Of a stretch of 64,000 bases of DNA, positions 59,632-64,000 are shown piece by piece. A model generated the notes under the pieces. That model did no database searches and had not been told where the DNA came from. It saw only the letters and a program-made list of their open reading frames with translations. The position numbers were made by a program, and so were the translations under genes. The DNA is from Thiobacillus sp. 63-78 (lineage in GTDB: Bacteria; Pseudomonadota; Gammaproteobacteria; Burkholderiales; Thiobacillaceae): assembly GCA_001899765.1 (NCBI GenBank), contig MKWM01000018.1:141860-205859 (forward strand), written 5' to 3'. How positions within the stretch are numbered: the stretch's first letter is position 1; the number at the start of each line of letters is the position of its first letter.

Positions 59632-60853
59632 TGCGAACACCTCCGATGAAGATGACGCCTGCGGAAAGCCAGGCGAGAGCGAGGACGAGAGGACGGAGGC
59701 TGTTGGCGTACTGACAGAGCGGATCGAAAGACCATTCAATCGTCATGCCGGCGACAGTGGCGGTCATGGGTGCGGGACACTGGCCAGAACCGCCAACGCT
59801 CACAGGCGAAATCAGGTCAATGCTGCGGGATTCAGCCGGCACAGAACCATCGGGCACAGAACCGAAGCGAGCGCAGCCGACCGTATCGGGATAGCGGTCG
59901 CACTGAGTTAACTGTGGATCGGGAAGGGGAGACGGCTCGGGATTTTCGACAGGGTTACCTTGACTATCAGTAACAGGCTGCTCATACGTGTCGATCCAAA
60001 CATCGCCATTGCCGGCAGGGCTGATCTTTGCACGCTGCTGCGCCGTTGAGCCGTCGGGTTTGGTGTAGGGAGCGCCGATATCAACATCGAGCGGCTGATA
60101 AACAGGGTCATCTACTGGAACACCAGTTTGAGGAGCGAGCTCACGGAGGATGCCGGGGGAGGGGTCGGGGAGGGCATCGAAATCCTCTTGAGTCGCGGGA
60201 CGGCTCACAACGTCGGGAATCGCATACGCAGGATTGGCGAGAACACAGGATGACCCATTCGAATAATACGCCTGACCACAACGAGACTGCGTTGAATAAA
60301 TCGGCAAATACTGGTTGCCGTTGATAAAAAGGCTATTTCCTTCAACAGAACATGTGTAGTCTGGATAAAGCTGACAGAGGGCAGAAGGCGACTCCATGAA
60401 ATTCGCATACTGAGGATACTGGCTGTAAGTAGAACTGGTTGTATAAACCTCCCGAAAATCACCTAAAGGCACAGTGGATGCAGGAGTCCCCTCAGAAGAA
60501 AAATTCCAGGAGCCACCAACGAATGTCAGATCACCGCTGGCAAGCTCGGAAGGCCAGAGCGCGAGCAGAGCACCTTGCAGCAAGGGATTGGTGAAAAGTG
60601 CGGTCTTCGCGAACTGGGCAGCACCAGAAGACGGAGGCAGATAGCCGGGAATCGGGACCATCTTGCCGTTGATGAGAACTCTGCCCGTAGCAGAAAAGTT
60701 ACTACCCGTCAGGGCAGGCATAGAGAGCGGTTTATAGGTACCACCAGACAGACCATCAACGATGGGCTTAGCAGAAACAGCAGCATCGGCGCGGGGCGAC
60801 AGGGCCAGCATGGTGATGAGCAGGAGAGCAGCGAACAGATGGAAAGGGCTCAT
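59624..60853 (-). CDS. TspB/pIII-like phage adsorption protein
   Basis: 409-aa secreted, C-terminally anchored protein. It has a signal peptide (SPFHLFAALLLITMLALSPR ending ADA), a long N-terminal part with Ser/Thr/Tyr-rich stretches, a Pro/Asp-rich linker (NPVENPEPSPLPDPQ), and a C-terminal domain with conserved cysteines (GQCPAPM; DPLCQYANSLRPLVLALAWL) ending in a membrane helix. This matches inovirus TspB/pIII-like proteins that bind the receptor pilus. The ATG at 60853 (ATGA overlap with the mini-gene upstream) is preferred to 60868. Confidence 0.86.
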   Translation of the reverse strand: MSPFHLFAALLLITMLALSPRADAAVSAKPIVDGLSGGTYKPLSMPALTGSNFSATGRVLINGKMVPIPGYLPPSSGAAQFAKTALFTNPLLQGALLALWPSELASGDLTFVGGSWNFSSEGTPASTVPLGDFREVYTTSSTYSQYPQYANFMESPSALCQLYPDYTCSVEGNSLFINGNQYLPIYSTQSRCGQAYYSNGSSCVLANPAYAIPDVVSRPATQEDFDALPDPSPGILRELAPQTGVPVDDPVYQPLDVDIGAPYTKPDGSTAQQRAKISPAGNGDVWIDTYEQPVTDSQGNPVENPEPSPLPDPQLTQCDRYPDTVGCARFGSVPDGSVPAESRSIDLISPVSVGGSGQCPAPMTATVAGMTIEWSFDPLCQYANSLRPLVLALAWLSAGVIFIGGVRNG

Positions 60854-60921
60854 CTGAAAATAATCCAAGCAGGCAGAACGACGATAAGGAAACCAGCGAG
60901 GGTGTAGATGTCGATGTTCAT
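60850..60921 (-). CDS. 23-aa transmembrane phage peptide (pVII/pIX-like)
   Basis: A 23-residue peptide, almost all membrane helix (DIYTLAGFLIVVLPAWIIF). Its ATG overlaps the stop of the 87-aa protein gene and its stop overlaps the adsorption gene start, so it is embedded in the structural operon by four-base overlaps on both sides. Size, topology and position fit tip proteins pVII/pIX of Ff phages; homology cannot be judged. Confidence 0.65.
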   Translation of the reverse strand: MNIDIYTLAGFLIVVLPAWIIFR

Positions 60922-61181
60922 GTCGCGGCCCGGCGGAGGATGTGCATGCCCCATGCGGCAGCCATGGCTAGGGCGACGCCCCAGCCTAAGATATGACCGT
61001 CGACGAAGGACGTGACGGGATCAGGCGAGGTACCACCACCACCATCAGACGACTGAGAAAAAGTCAGGCCACCCATGTAAGGAATACCATCCTGATCGAG
61101 ACAGGCCATCGAATAAAGTCCGGTCGAGGAATTAAGATGAAGGGCAAAATCACCAACTGCACATTCGAACGTGGTAGCCAT
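60918..61181 (-). CDS. Small phage membrane protein
   Basis: 87-aa protein: a soluble N-terminal part with two cysteines (FECAVGDF; MACLDQDG), a Ser/Gly linker, then a helix (HILGWGVALAMAAAWGMHIL) and the basic end RRAAT, much like the end of the coat proteins here. It is probably a minor virion component. It lies between the coat gene terminator and the 23-aa peptide gene. Confidence 0.7.
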   Translation of the reverse strand: MATTFECAVGDFALHLNSSTGLYSMACLDQDGIPYMGGLTFSQSSDGGGGTSPDPVTSFVDGHILGWGVALAMAAAWGMHILRRAAT

Positions 61182-61208
61182 GGTTAAAAAAAAGATGAAA
61201 GATGAAGG

Positions 61209-61230
61209 CCCACGGAGTCGCCTCCGTGGG
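61209..61230 (-). terminator. Terminator after the major coat gene
   Basis: CCCACGGAG (61209-61217) and CTCCGTGGG (61222-61230). On the minus strand it is followed by CCTTCATCTTTCATCTTTTTTT. Ff-type phages also have a terminator just after gene VIII, to give more coat than minor proteins. Confidence 0.75.
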
Positions 61231-61237
61231 AAAACGC

Positions 61238-61438
61238 TTACACAGCGCGACGCATGAACTTGAATGCGGCGATGGCGATGATAATCACCAGGGCGAGACC
61301 GGCGACCGTGAGGCTGTCGGCCTTGGCATCGGTCAATGCGGTAGAGACTTCGGTAGGAACTTCGGCAAACGCGGTGCCCATAGTTGCGGTGGCAGCAGCG
61401 AAGCCCGAAACGATTTTACCGGCGACTTTTTTCAGCAT
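61238..61438 (-). CDS. Major coat protein (pVIII-like)
   Basis: 66-aa precursor. Residues 1-25 are a signal peptide (MLKKVAGKIVSGFAAATATM, cleavage after AFA). The mature 41-aa protein has an acidic amphipathic start (EVPTEVSTALTDAKAD), a membrane helix (VAGLALVIIIAIAAF) and a basic DNA-binding end (KFMRRAV). This is the classic filamentous coat layout. GGAG precedes the ATG. Confidence 0.92.
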   Translation of the reverse strand: MLKKVAGKIVSGFAAATATMGTAFAEVPTEVSTALTDAKADSLTVAGLALVIIIAIAAFKFMRRAV

Positions 61439-61524
61439 GGTATTACTCCTAAAATTTGCTGGCGAGGCGAAGGTTAAGCCGGTCGAAGAGCCACTTCGGC
61501 GGTTTTTTCCCCGAAGGGGGAAAG

Positions 61525-61932
61525 CTATTTTTTGTTAACCCAATCAGCGTAAATCTGGTTTTTTTCCCATTCGTCGAGGTCGGTACGGGCATTGAGTTCG
61601 GCGAATCGACGATCTTCTTGAGTAGGAGAATCAGGATCGTTTTTAGCTACCCATTCCTCATAAGTATCAGTGTTGCCGTCAGCCACTTCGGATTCGTAGG
61701 CGCGATAGCGATCGGACAAATATGAATCACTGGAGCGGTCAGGAGTTGCACCGTATGCGCTCGCTTCGGTAGCGTATTCATTAACAACAGGCCCGGTATA
61801 TCCACCACCAACAGCGCGGCGCATGTAGTTGACCGCTGCGATCGCGACAAGAACAGAAAACGCAAGCGCAGCAACTTCAACTACGGCGAGCAGACCATTT
61901 TGAAGAGCAGTGACAACATCGGATGGAATCAT
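61525..61932 (-). CDS. Coat-like paralogue with soluble C-terminal tail
   Basis: 135-aa protein. Residues 1-41 (SDVVTALQNGLL, AALAFSVLVAIAAVNYMRRAV) look like the mature major coat protein without its signal peptide, down to the shared MRRAV end. Residues 42-135 are an added acidic, hydrophilic tail (EVADGNTDTYEEWVAKNDPD; DLDEWEKNQIYADWVNKK). Its start shares a base with the rep stop (TGATG). It could be a specialised virion or assembly protein; the role is unknown. Confidence 0.75.
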   Translation of the reverse strand: MIPSDVVTALQNGLLAVVEVAALAFSVLVAIAAVNYMRRAVGGGYTGPVVNEYATEASAYGATPDRSSDSYLSDRYRAYESEVADGNTDTYEEWVAKNDPDSPTQEDRRFAELNARTDLDEWEKNQIYADWVNKK

Positions 61933-62945
61933 CAGGCGGCCCTCGCTTCAAGGTCGTACCAGTCAGGCACACGGAGGGGTTCAAGTTCAATGAAACGGAC
62001 CTTGACCGGGAAACGCTCGACGTTGCGCGGTGCAAGAATGTCGATGCCGCATTCACGAAGCACTTTGGCATGACGAAAGAGCGTGGCGCGTGAAGCCATT
62101 TCGCGCATGTCTTGACCAGCAAGCCAAGCTGCCGCATAGACCCGACTTTTCGAAGGAATCGCATCGAGAATGTCCTCATCGCAGGAGCGATCCGCGCGCT
62201 TGAATGGCTCGATCTGCTGCTCATACAGCTCTTCGAGTTTTGCATCGGTGATGTTGGCCAAATCGCTCAGGCCGAGCTCTGAAAGCAAGCGTTTTTTAAG
62301 TTCGATTTCCACGCGTACCACTCCTTGATTCTTGAGCCACGACACCATCTCATCGTTTAAATCAGCACCGTGCTTAATCATTTCGAGATGCTTGATGTAG
62401 GCTTTAAGCATGTGACGCGTATTGGCCCACCACACCGATTCGTCGCCCGCCTGTCCGCGTTTCATGCGTGAGATAGATCGAGCACCGAGCCAGCGGATGA
62501 AAGCACGGGCTGCACTTTCCGACCCTGTTGAGTAATTCCGGGTAATGTCCAGACGCGAAACGACAGCGCCGCGCCCGGGTTGTGCCACCTCTCGCGCGGC
62601 ACCCGCTGGGAGGTCAGGTCCATAAGCTGTGAATGGTGGGAGGCCAAGCTCCACCAGTATTCGGTTACAAGCCTTGATCGTGCCTGCAAGTCCATGGTTA
62701 AAAACGTTGTCCGGGCGAGAAAGCCGTCCCGGGTTGCCACTGAGGGACACACGGAAACCATCACATCCAACACGGACCGATGTGTCAAAGCTTCCCTGAA
62801 AGCGCGTGGACTGGTTGCGCTCAAAAACCGGGACACCGTCGGCGGAATAGTGGACGGTGACCCCTCCCGTGAGGATCGGGAGGACCTTTCCCGAATGATG
62901 TTGAGTAATGGTGATCCAATCGATGAAGAGCGAGCCATTCGACAC
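61932..62945 (-). CDS. Phage replication initiation protein (gene II/X-like)
   Basis: 337-aa Rep of the filamentous-phage gpII/RstA type: SLFIDWITITQHHSG at the start, GRGAVVSRLDITRNYSTG and SRMKRGQAGDESVWWANTRH in the nickase domain, and a gene X-like C-terminal domain (VVRVEIELKKRLLSELGLSD). It nicks the plus-strand origin for rolling-circle replication. Tyrosine candidates lie in the C-terminal half (SRVYAAAWLAG). Confidence 0.87.
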   Translation of the reverse strand: MSNGSLFIDWITITQHHSGKVLPILTGGVTVHYSADGVPVFERNQSTRFQGSFDTSVRVGCDGFRVSLSGNPGRLSRPDNVFNHGLAGTIKACNRILVELGLPPFTAYGPDLPAGAAREVAQPGRGAVVSRLDITRNYSTGSESAARAFIRWLGARSISRMKRGQAGDESVWWANTRHMLKAYIKHLEMIKHGADLNDEMVSWLKNQGVVRVEIELKKRLLSELGLSDLANITDAKLEELYEQQIEPFKRADRSCDEDILDAIPSKSRVYAAAWLAGQDMREMASRATLFRHAKVLRECGIDILAPRNVERFPVKVRFIELEPLRVPDWYDLEARAA

Positions 62946-62975
62946 CCCTGTTTCCCCTGCCCCAAGTCTAAAAAA

Positions 62976-63017
62976 GTCTCAAAATGAGACTGAACGGACT
63001 AGTGTTACTAGCCGTTC
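62976..63017. promoter_or_regulatory. Two adjacent hairpins between rep and the ssDNA-binding gene
   Basis: GTCTCA (62976-62981) with TGAGAC (62985-62990), then GAACGG/CTAGT (62992-63003, one bulged A) with ACTAG/CCGTTC (63007-63017). The pair may attenuate transcription into rep or form part of the replication origin. Confidence 0.55.
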
Positions 63018-63030
63018 GACCCCAAACCGA

Positions 63031-63333
63031 TCAAGCCGACTTGACCGAAGCCATGGCCGGGATGACCCCGACAACGTAACTTTCGAACTTGCCCATGCGG
63101 GCACGCTGGCCAATGTCAAGATCGACGAGGGCTGGGAATTGAATGTGTTTGAACTGTTCGATGCACGCCGGATCAAGCGGCATTTCGGTCACTTCGAAGC
63201 CGTAGCCGGTGACGGTGACTTTCTGATTCTGGAAAGATTCGATCTTGGTCTGAACGAGAATGGACGACATGTCCCAGTCGTTGCCATCCTTCTGGCCCTT
63301 GAGGACCTTCGCGCCGAGTACTTGCATTTTCAT
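63031..63333 (-). CDS. Probable phage ssDNA-binding protein (gpV-like)
   Basis: 100-aa protein: KMQVLGAKVLKGQKDGNDWD, VTVTGYGFEVTEMPLD and IGQRARMGKFESYVVGVIPA, a beta-rich pattern fitting filamentous-phage helix-destabilising proteins. Position directly before rep supports this. The start at 63333 follows AGGGG by eight bases. It should coat plus strands and hand them to the coat at the membrane. Confidence 0.75.
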   Translation of the reverse strand: MKMQVLGAKVLKGQKDGNDWDMSSILVQTKIESFQNQKVTVTGYGFEVTEMPLDPACIEQFKHIQFPALVDLDIGQRARMGKFESYVVGVIPAMASVKSA

Positions 63334-63359
63334 GAGGAATTCCCCTGTCGGTTGAAATT

Positions 63360-63433
63360 GTTTACTTATGTAAACGCAGCCGAGTAGACGGGAGTAAACA
63401 AGTGTTGTCAAGTGTCTACGACAGGTCTATCTT
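63360..63433. promoter_or_regulatory. Overlapping divergent phage promoters with operator
   Basis: Plus strand: TTGTCA (63405-63410), 17 bases, TATCTT (63428-63433), driving the repressor. Minus strand: TTGACA (63411-63406), 17 bases, TCTACT (63388-63383), driving the ssDNA-binding and rep genes. The -35 boxes overlap. GTTTAC (63360-63365) and GTAAAC (63370-63375) form an operator-like palindrome, and another TTGTTTACT half site lies in the minus-strand spacer. Confidence 0.7.
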
Positions 63434-63457
63434 GAACCTCAAAAGGAGAACGAAATC

Positions 63458-63811
63458 ATGAAGACTTCAGAATATTTGGAACTGGCACTAACAAAACGTG
63501 CGCACGGCATAAATGCCGAACTAGCCAGAATGCTAGGAATAGCGCGGTCAGCGATCACCCACTATCAGACAGGCCATAGAATCATGGATGACTACACAGC
63601 ATCAAAGATTGCTGAGGTTTTAGGCATAGATGAAATGGAATTGATTGCGCTGGCGAATGCCGAGCGAGAAAAAGACCCGGCAAAGCGGGCATATTGGGAA
63701 GCCAGAGCAAAAACGGCCCGCGAGAATCGCGAGCCGTTGGATGTTTTGGTGGCCAGGGGCGGAATCGAACCGTCGACACGCGGATTTTCAATCCGCTGCT
63801 CTACCAACTGA
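63458..63811 (+). CDS. Phage HTH repressor-like protein
   Basis: 117-aa protein with a Cro-like helix-turn-helix (AELARMLGIARSAITHYQTG; ASKIAEVLGIDEMELIALAN). AAAGGAG precedes the ATG. It is divergent from the replication genes and probably represses them. Its last 21 or so codons run through the att repeat and antisense to tRNA-Phe, so the C-terminus in the prophage differs from that in the free phage. Confidence 0.75.
   Translation: MKTSEYLELALTKRAHGINAELARMLGIARSAITHYQTGHRIMDDYTASKIAEVLGIDEMELIALANAEREKDPAKRAYWEARAKTARENREPLDVLVARGGIEPSTRGFSIRCSTN
63712..63738 (-). terminator. Phage-supplied terminator for tRNA-Phe
   Basis: AACGGC (63712-63717) pairs with GCCGTT (63733-63738), with inner CGCG pairing; the minus strand continues with TTTTTGC. 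It lies just after the 3' end of tRNA-Phe and replaces the host terminator now at 56090-56113. Confidence 0.7.
63747..63792. repeat. Right att site (46-bp direct repeat)
   Basis: The copy of 56122-56167 that lies inside the intact tRNA-Phe gene; it includes the CCA end, T-arm, variable loop and 3' side of the anticodon arm. Confidence 0.92.
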
Positions 63812-63822
63812 GCTACCTGGCC
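63747..63822 (-). tRNA. tRNA-Phe (GAA)
   Basis: 76-nt cloverleaf on the minus strand: acceptor GGCCAGG with CCTGGCC, D-arm AGCTCAGTTGGTAGAGC, anticodon arm GCGGATTGAAAATCCGC (anticodon GAA), T-arm CGGTTCGATTCCG, and an encoded CCA end. It is intact although it serves as the attachment site of the prophage. Confidence 0.96.
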
Positions 63823-63926
63823 GCTTTGAGTCGCCTGAATTTTTGCGTGCCGCGACAGGCAGCAAAGCGCGCAATTAAACCCTGACTCGGGCGGCAAGTC
63901 AACCGCCAGCCTTGTCCAATGACACA

Positions 63927-63977
63927 TGAGCCTGAAGGTGGTGGCGTAAATCCAAAGTGAGTTGAGCCTGAAGGTGG
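63927..63977 (+). repeat. 15-bp direct repeat near the window end
   Basis: TGAGCCTGAAGGTGG at 63927-63941 and again at 63963-63977, a 36-base period. Such short internal repeats occur at the ends of IS21-type elements; the rest would lie outside the window, so the call is open. Nothing else is recognised in 63823-64000. Confidence 0.5.
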
Positions 63978-64000
63978 GTGAATCGGGATCATGGAGACAT

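Larger units (their letters stand above)
56122..63792. mobile_element. Integrated filamentous phage (inovirus)
   Basis: 7.6-kb element bounded by 46-bp direct repeats derived from the tRNA-Phe 3' end. It contains a tyrosine recombinase, a Zot morphogenesis ATPase, a DUF2523 protein, a TspB-like adsorption protein, coat proteins, a Rep protein, a probable ssDNA-binding protein and a repressor, in the order usual for inoviruses. No gene looks broken, so the prophage may be active. AT-rich intergenic parts contrast with the host. Confidence 0.93.

Overview
GC-rich chromosomal DNA of a Gram-negative bacterium, most likely a betaproteobacterium. This rests on gene content (rnk, srkA, an MltB-type transglycosylase, PBP7, HU, nirBD/nasA, tRNA-Phe) and codon bias, not on a marker gene, so the genus is left open.

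Layout. 1-258: tail of a Mu-like phage morphogenesis gene. 394-11.8 kb: housekeeping genes (srkA, an AbrB/PIN toxin-antitoxin pair, an orphan N-acetylglutaminylglutamine amidotransferase, transglycosylase, EamA and AEC transporters, rnk, thioredoxin/HEAT protein, MBL hydrolase, garR, pbpG). 11.9-16.2 kb: an HDOD histidine kinase and a receiver-PAS-GGDEF-EAL protein, probably one c-di-GMP signalling operon. 16.4-23.3 kb: a seven-gene MoxR/Bat operon with overlapping start and stop codons. 23.5-29.2 kb: HU, then a nine-gene ECF42-type operon (sigma factor, three DGPF/YCII proteins, three VOC proteins, BNR protein, MoaD-like protein) with a promoter resembling the published ECF42 motif. 29.3-31.3 kb: a small defence insertion (AAA ATPase plus RloB-like TOPRIM protein) behind a 44-bp palindrome and a scar of a lost type I restriction locus. 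31.3-37 kb: nitrate/nitrite assimilation (nirD, nirB, nasA).

From about 37.2 kb the window becomes an accessory island. It holds a Fic remnant, a YggL-like gene with an in-frame UGA, and a minus-strand operon (36-aa protein, 415-aa protein, membrane protein, SLOG/cpYpsA protein) divergent from a WYL regulator of the BrxR/CapW type. Next comes a composite type I restriction-modification locus: a truncated hsdM copy, hipBA, a truncated WYL copy, then complete hsdM, hsdS, a YhcG-like nuclease, rhuM, hsdR and an HrgA-like gene. The WYL-SLOG-membrane protein unit is the best candidate for an undescribed defence or stress system.

56.1-63.8 kb is a complete integrated filamentous phage (inovirus). 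It lies between 46-bp att repeats made of the 3' end of tRNA-Phe. It carries a tyrosine recombinase, Zot, a TspB-like adsorption protein, a major coat protein plus a coat-like paralogue with a soluble tail, Rep, a likely ssDNA-binding protein, and a repressor behind overlapping divergent promoters. A recurring oddity is that palindromic repeats sit in frame inside coding genes (srkA, hsdM, yhcG).
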